Below are positions 24,978-34,652 of a stretch of 64,000 nucleotides of DNA, piece after piece. This DNA is from Eubacteriales bacterium (GTDB taxonomy: Bacteria; Bacillota; Clostridia; Lachnospirales; Lachnospiraceae), in NCBI GenBank assembly GCA_030526005.1, contig JAUNDP010000002.1:62001-126000 (forward strand), given 5' to 3'. The notes below the pieces were generated by a model. It made no database searches. It saw only the letters and a list, made by a program, of their open reading frames with translations, and was not told the origin of the DNA. Made by a program: the position numbers and the translations under genes. Position 1 is the first letter of the stretch, and each line of letters opens with the position of its first letter.

Positions 24978-25559
24978 TTATCGCATAGTATTCAGTCGGA
25001 TTTTCATTCTTCTCTTTTTCATTATAAAATATAATATATGATATAAAACGAATCCTATTTCCGCTCCAGCAACATTTCCCAGAATATCATCCAGTTCAAA
25101 CATCCCGATTCTGACAATCCCCTGTATACACTCAATAAAAACAGATATGCTCAGTGCTGTTCCTAGCAGAAATCTGTTTTTTTCAAACCGTTCAAAGCAA
25201 AGAGGAAGTGATACTCCTATCGGTATAAACATTACTATATTCATTATAATCTGAAGTAAAATTTCTGTATTGCCATGCTGAAATGCTTCCCTATAAGATG
25301 AGAGCATCAAGAAACAGTAAGAATATTTCTCTCCTTTTTCCCGACCATATAACGTTAAAACAAAGACAACTGCTATTGACAGGGAAAAAAGTAATCCGGA
25401 TACTATCGTATATCTTTTTTGAGATCGTTTCTTCATATATCCTTTTTTTGCAACGATAAAAAGAATGCTTCCCACTATCAGGCTAATTATTGTAATTGGC
25501 AGGATACGCGGACTGTATAGCTTTAAATAGTTCCAAAAATTATAAATTAAATCTCTCAT
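24978..25559 (-). CDS. VanZ-like membrane protein
   Basis: 193 residues with about five membrane helices. The VanZ-like signature is visible: IIMNIVMFIPIGVSLPL, FIECIQGIVRIGMFELDDIL and GNVAGAEIGFVLYHI. The VanZ family includes a teicoplanin-resistance protein, and many members sit in polysaccharide loci without known role. It is the last gene of the exopolysaccharide operon; the 94-base gap to the GH16-like gene has no promoter that I can see. Confidence 0.8.
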   Translation of the reverse strand: MRDLIYNFWNYLKLYSPRILPITIISLIVGSILFIVAKKGYMKKRSQKRYTIVSGLLFSLSIAVVFVLTLYGREKGEKYSYCFLMLSSYREAFQHGNTEILLQIIMNIVMFIPIGVSLPLCFERFEKNRFLLGTALSISVFIECIQGIVRIGMFELDDILGNVAGAEIGFVLYHILYFIMKKRRMKIRLNTMR

Positions 25560-25653
25560 TTATTTCACTGTGTACTCTCCAAAATCATGTGAAATGTAGG
25601 TTTCCTATAACCAAAAAGTAATAAGTTTTGTGATTATAATTTTATAAAATTTT

Positions 25654-27660
25654 TCACTGGAGCTGAGTCATTTTTATCAATTCTTCATCTGAAAACTCAC
25701 AATCTTCATATGCTGCAAAATATTCGATTCCTTCTGGCTTATTTGTTGTCAGTATGAGTTGTCTCAGATCTTTAATGTAAGTTATTTTACCGTCTTCCAC
25801 TACTTTTTGCCCATCAATAAAGAGTGATGAGTGACCATCTTCCAGATATATTGCAATGATGTGCGTACTTTCTCCATTTAATTCCATTTGGTAAGGATCT
25901 ACAGCTCCATAGCGCACCATAATTTTTTCACCGGAAATGTCAACGGATGGCATTTCATTTACATTAGAAGAATTTGTCCGAATACTTCCCTGAGAGCCCT
26001 TTATCAGATAGAGAGATGGATATTTTGTCAGTTCTTTTGCCTCATCCATCACAGGTGTTTTGAATGTCACTGCATCCAGGCCCTTTTTCCATTTATCTTC
26101 TACAATCATATCTGTTGTTGAATATTCTGCACTTAAATTCCATTCTTCTCCATCTTCTCCTATATTTATTACTTTTCCGGAGGTGGAATATCCTTCTTCC
26201 ATTTCATTCATACCGATTCGATTCGTAGCTTCCTTCAAATCGTACTCTGCAAAAGGCTTTCTGCTGTTTTCTTTTACAGTAACATCTAATATTTTACTCT
26301 GCTGACCGCATTGAATTGTTAATTTTGTCTGTCCAGGTTGTTTTGCAGATAAAATATTTTCTGATACTATTGCAATTTTTTCATCTGCTGTCGACATTTT
26401 CACGCCATCCGTAGTAAAATTGGGGTATAAATAATACTCAATATCTTTAGAATGTTCCGCTTTTATTGAAAACTTATGATGTGCCGTACTTATTCCCACA
26501 CATGGTATATTGGCCTTTGAAGATACATTCACTACATACGTTGCTGTTGCATTGCCGCATGTCGCTGTTATCTCAGCCGTTCCTTCTCCAACTGCTGTTA
26601 CATATCCCTGAACCACAGTTGCCACAGATTCGTTAGAAGATTTCCATTCACATGCCTTATTGCTTGTATATTCTGGATAGTATTCTCTTTCCAGATAAAA
26701 ATGTGATCCCACTGGAAATACTAATTCTGTTTCTTTTGTCCACATCTGTGGATAAATCTCCAGTTTTTCACATTCTGCCTGCTTTTCCTGAATAATCCTG
26801 AAATTTTTAATCTGAAATTCATATTCTGCTTCTGTGTTCTGTCCATTTGCACTTTGACATTCTATATAAAAAGCTTGAGGCTTTAAAAAAGGATGGTAGT
26901 CGTATAAATATTCATTACTTACTGAATATTGTGAAAAATCATTTTTCCCTACAAAAATATCGTCTATCCATGCCTGAACAACTCCATCTTTCAAAGAAAA
27001 CTTAAATTTATGCCACTGGTCTGGCTCAAATTCAATATGTTCTCCCATTACATTCAAATGAGAATCCGGATATCCGCTTCCTGTACCTGTTCCATAATGA
27101 ATTGTTGGCGTTTCAAAGCTGATGGGTGTATCTGCATATCCGCCAACTTGTTCAAATACATCGATTTCACCTCCGGCAGGCCATTTGATTCCATCAGAGT
27201 AAAAATGTTTTGTCCAATAAGTTCCTGTTCCGTATGTAATCACATAGCTCCAGCTTCCAGGTTTTCCACTGTATTTCGCCTCAAATTCGCAAATAAAATC
27301 ATCTGATTCAAATAACCCAGCCGTACACATCATCTGCTGTTTTCTAATACCTGTTTTTTCGTTCAAAACAGAAGTCAGAATGGCTGTATTATTTTCACAT
27401 TTGATAGATTCCAGTGGCTCATAAATAACATCTCTATATTCTCTTCCTTCCCAGGAATAAAATTGTTTGTCAGATGGATAAGTGTTTGAAAAGTCGGCTT
27501 CAAAGACAACAAATGGTCCGGGATCTTCTGTTTCTGTCTCTGTTTCCGTCATCTCTGTTGTATCAATATTTCCATCTTGGATTCTCTTAAAAAAAGAAAT
27601 CAATCCAATACAAAGCATGATAGACAGAACAATTACAATAATCTTCATATATTTTTTCAT
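25654..27660 (-). CDS. Surface GH16-like glycosidase with Ig-like (BIG2) and LamG-like domains
   Basis: 668 residues. An N-terminal hydrophobic helix (about 6-24) without clear cleavage site suggests a membrane anchor, followed by a Thr/Glu-rich spacer. Residues 50-300 form a concanavalin-like lectin/glucanase domain with GGEIDVFEQ, the EIDxxE catalytic signature of GH16. Residues about 310-460 hold two bacterial Ig-like repeats (SNESVATVVQGYVTAVGEGT is typical). Residues 490-668 look like a LamG-type jelly roll. The gene follows wecB by 7 bases and so belongs to the polysaccharide operon. It probably trims, cleaves or anchors the exported polymer. Confidence 0.8.
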   Translation of the reverse strand: MKKYMKIIVIVLSIMLCIGLISFFKRIQDGNIDTTEMTETETETEDPGPFVVFEADFSNTYPSDKQFYSWEGREYRDVIYEPLESIKCENNTAILTSVLNEKTGIRKQQMMCTAGLFESDDFICEFEAKYSGKPGSWSYVITYGTGTYWTKHFYSDGIKWPAGGEIDVFEQVGGYADTPISFETPTIHYGTGTGSGYPDSHLNVMGEHIEFEPDQWHKFKFSLKDGVVQAWIDDIFVGKNDFSQYSVSNEYLYDYHPFLKPQAFYIECQSANGQNTEAEYEFQIKNFRIIQEKQAECEKLEIYPQMWTKETELVFPVGSHFYLEREYYPEYTSNKACEWKSSNESVATVVQGYVTAVGEGTAEITATCGNATATYVVNVSSKANIPCVGISTAHHKFSIKAEHSKDIEYYLYPNFTTDGVKMSTADEKIAIVSENILSAKQPGQTKLTIQCGQQSKILDVTVKENSRKPFAEYDLKEATNRIGMNEMEEGYSTSGKVINIGEDGEEWNLSAEYSTTDMIVEDKWKKGLDAVTFKTPVMDEAKELTKYPSLYLIKGSQGSIRTNSSNVNEMPSVDISGEKIMVRYGAVDPYQMELNGESTHIIAIYLEDGHSSLFIDGQKVVEDGKITYIKDLRQLILTTNKPEGIEYFAAYEDCEFSDEELIKMTQLQ

Positions 27661-27667
27661 AATGAGA

Positions 27668-28765
27668 TTATTTCACCCCTTCCAGAATATCTGCTATTCT
27701 CTGACAAGCCATTCCATCTCCATACGGATTTGAAGCATGTGCCATTTTTTCATAGCTTTCCTGGTTCTCCAAGAGTTCCTTGAAATTTCTGTAAATCACC
27801 TCTTCTTCTGTTCCCACTAATTTTAATGTTCCTGCTGCAATTCCTTCCGGACGTTCCGTTGTATCCCGCATGACTAAAACAGGTTTTCCAAGGCTTGGCG
27901 CTTCCTCCTGGATTCCGCCTGAATCTGTAAGAATCAGATGGCTCTGTGCCTGAAAGTTATGAAAATCGAGAACATCCAGCGGTTCAATGATATGGATTCT
28001 GTCATCTCCTCCCAGAATCTCATTTGCAGTCTCTCGCACAACAGGGTTCATATGAATCGGGTAAATTGCTTTTACATCTGGATGTTCATCCATCACACGA
28101 CGAATCGCCCGAAACATATTTTTCATCGGCTCTCCCAAATTTTCACGCCGATGCGCTGTGATTAAAATTAATCGACTGTCTTTTGCCCACTCCAGCTCTG
28201 GATGCGTATACTCGTCGCGAACTGTTGTTTTAAGCGCATCAATCGCTGTATTTCCTGTCACATAGATCGTTTCTTCCTTTTTACCCTCTTTCAGAAGATT
28301 GTTCTTAGAAAGTTCTGTCGGTGCAAAATTATACTGGCTTATAATAGATACCGCCTGTCGGTTAAATTCTTCCGGATAAGGAGAATAGATATCATATGTA
28401 CGCAATCCTGCCTCTACATGCCCCACCGGAATCTGGAGGTAAAAACAAGCCAGTGCTGTCACAAATGTAGTGGAAGTATCCCCATGAACCAAGACAACAT
28501 TAGGATGTACTTCTTCCAACACCTGCTTAATATTTTCCAGAATATTAATTGTCACATCAAACAGCGTCTGTTTCTCTCTCATAATAGATAAATCATAATC
28601 CGGCACAACATGAAATGCTTCCAGAACCTGATCTAACATCTGTCTGTGCTGTCCCGTCACACAGACAATCGTTTCTATCGTTTTTCTTTTTTTCAATTCA
28701 TTGACAAGAGGACACATTTTTATTGCTTCCGGACGTGTCCCAAAAACCAGCATAACCTTTTTCAT
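27668..28765 (-). CDS. wecB: UDP-N-acetylglucosamine 2-epimerase (non-hydrolysing)
   Basis: 365 residues from the ATG at 28765, with AAGGAAATTGAG upstream; the open frame to 28858 would overlap the flippase gene. Motifs are VMLVFGTRPEAIKMCPLV, VCVTGQHRQMLDQVL, LVHGDTSTTFVTALA, GHVEAGLRT, TAHRRENLG and LTDSGGIQEEAPSLGKPVLV. It interconverts UDP-GlcNAc and UDP-ManNAc in the cytosol, giving a ManNAc donor. No UDP-ManNAc dehydrogenase is seen nearby. Confidence 0.95.
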   Translation of the reverse strand: MKKVMLVFGTRPEAIKMCPLVNELKKRKTIETIVCVTGQHRQMLDQVLEAFHVVPDYDLSIMREKQTLFDVTINILENIKQVLEEVHPNVVLVHGDTSTTFVTALACFYLQIPVGHVEAGLRTYDIYSPYPEEFNRQAVSIISQYNFAPTELSKNNLLKEGKKEETIYVTGNTAIDALKTTVRDEYTHPELEWAKDSRLILITAHRRENLGEPMKNMFRAIRRVMDEHPDVKAIYPIHMNPVVRETANEILGGDDRIHIIEPLDVLDFHNFQAQSHLILTDSGGIQEEAPSLGKPVLVMRDTTERPEGIAAGTLKLVGTEEEVIYRNFKELLENQESYEKMAHASNPYGDGMACQRIADILEGVK

Positions 28766-28766
28766 C

Positions 28767-30311
28767 TCAATTTCCTTTCTTAAATATCTTTTTCCCGATT
28801 CTTCCAAATAAATTTTTGTAATATTGGAACTCTTTGCTTCGATAAAAAAGCATTCCAAAGATTAAATTAGGAACAACACAGCAAATAATAAATTTAAAAG
28901 CAAGATTCCCTGCTGCTGAGAAGTTTGCCAATCCGCCTAGTTTATAACAGATGCCACCTGTAAATATCAAAAGTACAAAATAGAATACTCTCTTTTTGTA
29001 ATAAGGCCAAACGCTTCTTCCAAATCCATACTTGTACAATTTAAATGAATCATACCATGTTCCTGTAAACAGTCTTGCGATTGCTGTCGCAAAGAGAATA
29101 CCAAATAATCCCCACTTTTTGCCTAACCAGATCGAACATACCAGATTGATGCCTGCTGTGACAATCTGCAGGTATCTTCCCTGTCTGAACAGTCCCAGAG
29201 TGTTTCCAAATGTCCATACGGCATTTTGTATTCCTACCATATAGAAATTTAATGCTATGACAAATGGAATACTGATCGGGAGAACATAGTCTGCTCCAAA
29301 CATCAGACGTACAATGTCTGTCGACACAACAAAAATTCCTATGGATGCCCACCCAAAAAGCCAATAATTTGCAAGATTAATGGTATGAAACATCTGCATT
29401 TTTTTCTCAACGGATTCACTTGCATTTAAATTCCCCACACTTGCTGTGATTCCATTAAAAAACTGATTCAGCAGAGAGTTTAACGTACCTGACAGCAAGG
29501 TATAATTTGACGATATTCCAACTGTCGCCAGCCCGCTAAAATATGTAATAATAATATTATCCGTACTGTTTACAAGAAGTCCTGACAGTTTCCATACAAC
29601 CAGAGCTCTTACGTTTCGGATCAGTCCTTTTTTCTCTTCCCGATCCAGAGGTTTTATATTTTTCTTGACAATATACGGAAATTTTCGTTTTGCAATATAG
29701 GAGATCAGCACATTATATACCATTGTACCGATAGAAGTAATAATCAGATATCCAATATATTCCTTTGTGACAATCAGCCATACCATCTGAATAATACTCT
29801 GGATAATTGTAATTAAGTAATTTGTGCCTGTTACAATATAATTTTGCTGCGCTGCTGCAATCAGCGAACTTCTATAGCTGAAAAAATATGTGCTGGCTGT
29901 ATTAAACAAATATAAACCATAGATGAGATAAATACTTTCTTTTATATTCGGCTGATCCGGAATCAGAAGATTTAAAAATGGCATTAATAAAACACCAATT
30001 ACTGCAACTACAATTCCGATAACTTTATAGCAGCTTCCATAAAACTTAACAAGCGATGCAATCTTCTCTTCATCATTTTCTGCTAAAGGTTTATACAGAG
30101 CAAAAACGATTGCGCTTCCGATCCCCAGTTCAGCCAGACTAAGCATCGTCAAGATATTTGTAAAAAGTCCATTAATTCCCAGATAATCGGCCGCAAGCGT
30201 TCTTGTAAATACCATTCGACAGATTAACCCAAGAATCGTGTTAATCATATACCCGCCGAGTCCGGTCATAATATTCAAAATAGAATATTCTGTACGCGAT
30301 TTTCTATTCAT
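28767..30311 (-). CDS. Wzx-type polysaccharide flippase
   Basis: 514 residues with about 12-14 membrane helices, of the MOP superfamily oligosaccharide flippase type. The N-terminus GGYMINTILGLICRMVFTRTL and YLGINGLFTNILTMLSLAELG is the typical Wzx/RfbX start. It should move undecaprenyl-linked repeat units across the membrane. AAGGAAG precedes the ATG, and it ends 1 base before the wecB start. With the EpsG-like polymerase this marks a Wzx/Wzy-type pathway. Confidence 0.9.
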   Translation of the reverse strand: MNRKSRTEYSILNIMTGLGGYMINTILGLICRMVFTRTLAADYLGINGLFTNILTMLSLAELGIGSAIVFALYKPLAENDEEKIASLVKFYGSCYKVIGIVVAVIGVLLMPFLNLLIPDQPNIKESIYLIYGLYLFNTASTYFFSYRSSLIAAAQQNYIVTGTNYLITIIQSIIQMVWLIVTKEYIGYLIITSIGTMVYNVLISYIAKRKFPYIVKKNIKPLDREEKKGLIRNVRALVVWKLSGLLVNSTDNIIITYFSGLATVGISSNYTLLSGTLNSLLNQFFNGITASVGNLNASESVEKKMQMFHTINLANYWLFGWASIGIFVVSTDIVRLMFGADYVLPISIPFVIALNFYMVGIQNAVWTFGNTLGLFRQGRYLQIVTAGINLVCSIWLGKKWGLFGILFATAIARLFTGTWYDSFKLYKYGFGRSVWPYYKKRVFYFVLLIFTGGICYKLGGLANFSAAGNLAFKFIICCVVPNLIFGMLFYRSKEFQYYKNLFGRIGKKIFKKGN

Positions 30312-30336
30312 AATTCTTCCTTATCTTAGTTTTGTT

Positions 30337-31488
30337 TTATTTCAAATCCATCGCTCTTAATGCCATTCCCTGAGCAAACGGCATTAAATCATACGTTTGT
30401 GCAAATACGCCGATGTCTTTTGTATCTCCCTGACACCAGTCGATCGCTCCCGTAATTCTTGTACAAGACAAAAGTTTTTTCATGCACTTTTCTGCGATCT
30501 TTTTATATTTCTCCTCCGAGAATATTTTATAGCAGTTCATATAAAACCATGCCAATGCTGCCGTTGCTGAGCTGTCATACGTCTGCGTGCGCTGCAAAAT
30601 TGCGCCAAATCCTCCATCTTGTCTCTGATAAACGAGATACTTCTCTGCCGCATCAAAAATCCATTCTTTCAATGAATCTTTGTATTCTTTCTTTTTTATA
30701 TTTTTATAAGTATCCATCAATCCAATCACATACCAAGCCGTACCGCGTCCCCAACCGTAAACGCCTAATGGGAGTTTACTTTTTATATGGAATGCATGAT
30801 TCGGCAATGCTGTATTTTCATATAATCCATATTGGTGGAACATTTTTATTTGATAAAAAGCAATGTCTTCCCATTCAGAACTTTGAAAAATCTCTGCATA
30901 CAATGCCAGAAATGGACATACTAGCCCTATCGTATCAACGTACATATCCGGATTCTCTTTGCCGCCTGTGTAGGATACCATTCTTTCTTCATTGATATTC
31001 TTTTTAATGACTGCAATCGAAATATCCATTGCCGGTTTTATCTTTTGAGGATCAGAAGAAGCTTTTAATACTGCATAAGAAAGCATCCCACAGTCTACGG
31101 CTACAGGAGGTTCTTTCCAGTTTCCAGAAGAATCAATCAGTGCCTCTGCCGCCGCCTCTGCTGCTTTTTTTGACACTTCAGATTGACCTTCTAATAATCC
31201 TAAGATCAATGCCGCTTTTTGCCATGATTGGATTGTTTTGCTTCGATATTTCCCATTCAGAAAATCGAGAAGCATATACCGTGAATTATCTGTTATTTTA
31301 ACAGTGGGCGTCTTTTTAAGCCACTTTACTGCCTTTTTTTCAACTGCCTTTTCCCATTCCTCTTGTTTCCAGCGTCCGATATGAAATCGACAATACCTAT
31401 TTTTTAAATAGAAAAAAGCATCTATACCATAATTTATCAGACAAACTGCAAGCGCAACGGCCATCAATCCGATGATAATTTTATTCAT
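30337..31488 (-). CDS. GH88/GH105-like glycoside hydrolase, membrane anchored
   Basis: 383 residues. An N-terminal hydrophobic helix (3-22) suggests anchoring. The rest is an alpha/alpha-barrel pattern with MYVDTIGLVCPFLALYAEIF and YGWGRGTAWYVIGLMDTY, close to the WGRGNGW motif of unsaturated uronyl/rhamnogalacturonyl hydrolases, plus DSSATAALAWFYM. Its start overlaps the pyruvyltransferase stop by ATGA. It probably acts on the exopolysaccharide or a lyase product of it at the cell surface. Confidence 0.75.
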   Translation of the reverse strand: MNKIIIGLMAVALAVCLINYGIDAFFYLKNRYCRFHIGRWKQEEWEKAVEKKAVKWLKKTPTVKITDNSRYMLLDFLNGKYRSKTIQSWQKAALILGLLEGQSEVSKKAAEAAAEALIDSSGNWKEPPVAVDCGMLSYAVLKASSDPQKIKPAMDISIAVIKKNINEERMVSYTGGKENPDMYVDTIGLVCPFLALYAEIFQSSEWEDIAFYQIKMFHQYGLYENTALPNHAFHIKSKLPLGVYGWGRGTAWYVIGLMDTYKNIKKKEYKDSLKEWIFDAAEKYLVYQRQDGGFGAILQRTQTYDSSATAALAWFYMNCYKIFSEEKYKKIAEKCMKKLLSCTRITGAIDWCQGDTKDIGVFAQTYDLMPFAQGMALRAMDLK

Positions 31489-32642
31489 CTTATTCCTCCC
31501 AGTTTTTTAACTGCTTCTCCTGCAATCATAGATTTTTGGCAGTACTCCGGCATTTTCTTTTCTAAAAATTCTCTGATTTGTTTTTCATGTCTTTCCAGCC
31601 ACTGAAAAGCATTTTTCAGCTCATTTTTATCTTTAAAATTTTGAGCAGAGACTACATAATTGTCTTCTGTGCCAAAAATATCTCTGGCAATTCCGCGTGA
31701 TTTAATTGAATATCCGACAACTAAAGTTGGAACACACGTTGAATATGCTGCAATCGTTGCATGAGTTCTTGCCCCCACAAATAATTTACATTTAGAAATA
31801 ATTCCTTTCAATTCCATGCAGTTGCAGTCCTCAATCATTGCCACCCGACTGTCGTCTCTAAACTGTTCCATTAAAATATTTAATGACTCTTTATCATTTG
31901 TCTCTGGTTTTACTACATGAGGTATGAATAAAATTTTATTTGCAGACTGTTCCAAAATATATTTTATTAACTCTATATAGTTTTCCATCACTAATTTTCC
32001 ACATGATGTCACAAGCGGGCTGACATTAATTCCGATTGTATTGCTTTTGTCAAATCCTTCCGGCAAATCTGCGTCTGCCCTGTCCAACTGAAATGCCGGA
32101 TCAGAACAGAGTAGAACATTGTCCACAATCCCTGCATTTTTCAATCCCTCATAAGAAAGCGTCTCGCGAACCGTGATTAAATTATATCTTTTTAAGTCTT
32201 CTATTACGGTTTTTGTCAAAACAGAAGGCTCAATCGAGCAGCCCCACAGAACGGTCTTTGCCCCTTTTTTTTGAATCATTTTATTATAATATCCTAGTTT
32301 ATCCACACCGCTGTAGCAATAATTATCGCCGCCGATAGACATACAAATATCTGTTGATGAAATTTGCTTCAAAAACTCTTTATGTGCATATTTTATGTAT
32401 TGATAATCTGTTCCGGTAAGTTTATGGCTGACTGCGCTGTGGAAAAATGCAAAATTTTTTTTATTTAATCTCTGTTCTTTATCTTCCACTACTTCTGCCA
32501 CTTGATCCACGCCATATCGAATATCTTCTTCCGGTGAAGTTGTAAACAGCCTCATCGGAGCATTTAATATTTTTGCCGTTGAACGTACAATAGCTTCACA
32601 TCCATGATTTGCACTTCCGCCATGATAGTATAAATTTATCAT
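31485..32642 (-). CDS. Polysaccharide pyruvyl transferase family protein
   Basis: 385 residues. Typical of the CsaB/WcaK family: YYHGGSANHGCEAIVRSTAK at the start, SIGGDNYCYSG, VLWGCSIEPS, SDPAFQLD and the C-terminal CKLFVGARTHATIAAYSTCVPTLVVGYS. The His in ARTHA is the usual catalytic or PEP-binding site. It would add a ketal-linked pyruvate from PEP to a sugar of the repeat unit, giving negative charge. GAGGGAAAG precedes the ATG. Confidence 0.88.
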   Translation of the reverse strand: MINLYYHGGSANHGCEAIVRSTAKILNAPMRLFTTSPEEDIRYGVDQVAEVVEDKEQRLNKKNFAFFHSAVSHKLTGTDYQYIKYAHKEFLKQISSTDICMSIGGDNYCYSGVDKLGYYNKMIQKKGAKTVLWGCSIEPSVLTKTVIEDLKRYNLITVRETLSYEGLKNAGIVDNVLLCSDPAFQLDRADADLPEGFDKSNTIGINVSPLVTSCGKLVMENYIELIKYILEQSANKILFIPHVVKPETNDKESLNILMEQFRDDSRVAMIEDCNCMELKGIISKCKLFVGARTHATIAAYSTCVPTLVVGYSIKSRGIARDIFGTEDNYVVSAQNFKDKNELKNAFQWLERHEKQIREFLEKKMPEYCQKSMIAGEAVKKLGGIR

Positions 32643-32718
32643 TTTTTCTTTCCCTCATTTTTTATGCTTAAATCTGTACCGCGATTGATGATTATTTTCT
32701 ATATCATTTATGATATAG

Positions 32719-33585
32719 TTATTTATTTTTTCCAATCATTCGTCTGATTTTTCCCGGAACTCTATGCTCAAAGAAAAAACGCATAGAGTACCATTTATAC
32801 TTGAACTGATATGGATTTTTTTCCTGACCTAAATTTTTTCTGCACTGATACAGTCCTCTGTAAAAATAGTAGTTTGATTCCCCATCAATCTTTCCGAACA
32901 GAGGACGATTTTTCAACAGCATCTTTTCCAGATTTTTATTAAAAGTCTCTTTTCTCATCGTGCTGGTCAATGCTCCATCATGCCATCTGTATTCATACAG
33001 GATCTCTTTGATTACTGCTGCATTATATTTTGTATAAATACGCTGCCAGTAATCATAATCCTCCACCAGAGTAAGTTCCGGATCATATTCTCCAACTTCT
33101 TTATATGCCTTTCTGGTATACATGAAACAAGCCCCAACTACATTGCTTCCAATAATTTGTTTCTTTTTTTTCTCATCAACCATGATATATTCCACTTCTT
33201 TGCCTTCACCGTCAATAATTCGGCATGATGCAAACACAAATTGAGCATTGGGGCTACTTTTTAATGTCCGGTACATCTTTTCCAAAGCAGTAGGCTTAAA
33301 ACGGTTATCATCCGAAGTCCATGTAAGATAATTTCCTTTTGCCAGACTAAATCCCTTATTTAAGTTCCGCGGAAGTCTTAAATTCTGTTCATTTCGATAG
33401 TAATGGATTCTATTATCCTTACTTTCATATTCTTTTGCAATCTGTGCTGAATGATCTGTCGAGCAGTCATCCACGATTAAAAGTTCCCAGTTTTGATATG
33501 TCTGTGCCCGCACACTGTCAATGCTCTCTCTCAGATATTTTTCTCCATTGTAAACAGGAAGTACTATACTGATTAATTCTTCCAT
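32719..33585 (-). CDS. Family 2 glycosyltransferase
   Basis: 288 residues from the ATG at 33585 (AAGGAAAG upstream; the open frame extends to 33609 inside the previous gene). GT-A fold with ISIVLPVYNGEKYLRESIDS, WELLIVDDCSTDHSA, the metal-binding TSDDN variant of DxD, and EDYDYWQRIYTKY. The C-terminal part is basic and amphipathic, suited to membrane association. It adds one sugar of the repeat unit; donor unknown. Confidence 0.88.
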   Translation of the reverse strand: MEELISIVLPVYNGEKYLRESIDSVRAQTYQNWELLIVDDCSTDHSAQIAKEYESKDNRIHYYRNEQNLRLPRNLNKGFSLAKGNYLTWTSDDNRFKPTALEKMYRTLKSSPNAQFVFASCRIIDGEGKEVEYIMVDEKKKKQIIGSNVVGACFMYTRKAYKEVGEYDPELTLVEDYDYWQRIYTKYNAAVIKEILYEYRWHDGALTSTMRKETFNKNLEKMLLKNRPLFGKIDGESNYYFYRGLYQCRKNLGQEKNPYQFKYKWYSMRFFFEHRVPGKIRRMIGKNK

Positions 33586-33598
33586 ACTCTTTCCTTTC

Positions 33599-34579
33599 TT
33601 ACATACCAATCTTTAATGCGTTTCTTATTTTACATGTTTTTATCAAAGAAATTTTCGCCAATCGTACCCAAAAGCGGTGCGATTTTTTTAAATCCATAAG
33701 ATTCTTTTTTGTAATCGGATATTTTCCAATCATATGATCTAATTTTTGAAAGACTTTCTGAATTTCATCTCCTGAAAGTTCTTTCAGTGCAGCCTGTCCC
33801 TGATACATACAGGAAAACCATAAATCGACAAGTCCTTTACTTTCAAGTTCTGGAAAATGCTCTTTCAAATACTCCTGTCTGTTACATTTCCCTTCTACTG
33901 CATCCAGACGCTTCAGTGAATATTTTTCACCCATAATGCTTCCTCTGCGCTGCCAATAATAATATCCCACATAGTCAATAATACTCACACTGTCCGCATT
34001 TCCAATCGCCTGATAGCTCCAGAAAACATCTTCGTGATATTTTCCTTTTGCAAAAGCAATCCCCTCAATGGTCTTTTTTCTATAAAGTTTGTACCAGACA
34101 GGATCTTTTAATTTTGATTCATTTAACAGCGCCATCTGCGCTTCCCTTTTATTTAATACACAGTTATTCTGTTGCGTCAGCATTCTGTTTTGTGTATTAT
34201 CCTCCCAGATCATTTCCACACTACATGCTGCAATATCGCTGTGATCTTTCAGCATTGCTTTTAACAATCGCTCATACATTTCGGGAGCAATCCAATCATC
34301 CGCATCCACAAACCCTATAAATTCTCCTTTTGCCAGCTCTATTCCGGCATTTCGAGCGTCCGATAATCCCCCATTTTGTTTATGAATAACTCTAATTCTG
34401 GGATCTTTTTTTGCCCATTCATCACAGATGTTTGGGCAGCGATCAGGCGAACCATCGTCCACCAAGATAATTTCCAATTTTGGATACGTCTGACAGACAA
34501 TACTTTCCACACATCTGTCTAATAACTTTTCTACTTTATAAATTGGAACTATAACGCTGATTAAATTACTGTTGCTCAT
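33599..34579 (-). CDS. Family 2 glycosyltransferase
   Basis: 326 residues from the ATG at 34579, which has GGGAGGAAAAGG upstream. GT-A features: ISVIVPIYKVEKLLDRCVES, LEIILVDDGSPDRCPNIC, NGGLSDARNAGIELAKGEFI and GFVDADDWIAPEMYE (DxD). EDVFWSYQ is the likely acceptor-side acidic motif. The gap to the next glycosyltransferase is 13 bases. Confidence 0.9.
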   Translation of the reverse strand: MSNSNLISVIVPIYKVEKLLDRCVESIVCQTYPKLEIILVDDGSPDRCPNICDEWAKKDPRIRVIHKQNGGLSDARNAGIELAKGEFIGFVDADDWIAPEMYERLLKAMLKDHSDIAACSVEMIWEDNTQNRMLTQQNNCVLNKREAQMALLNESKLKDPVWYKLYRKKTIEGIAFAKGKYHEDVFWSYQAIGNADSVSIIDYVGYYYWQRRGSIMGEKYSLKRLDAVEGKCNRQEYLKEHFPELESKGLVDLWFSCMYQGQAALKELSGDEIQKVFQKLDHMIGKYPITKKNLMDLKKSHRFWVRLAKISLIKTCKIRNALKIGM

Positions 34580-34652
34580 ATCCTTTTCCTCCCTGCATCT
34601 TGACATTCCCCACAGTTAAAGCAGAGGGATTTTTCTTTAAAATATTTCATTT

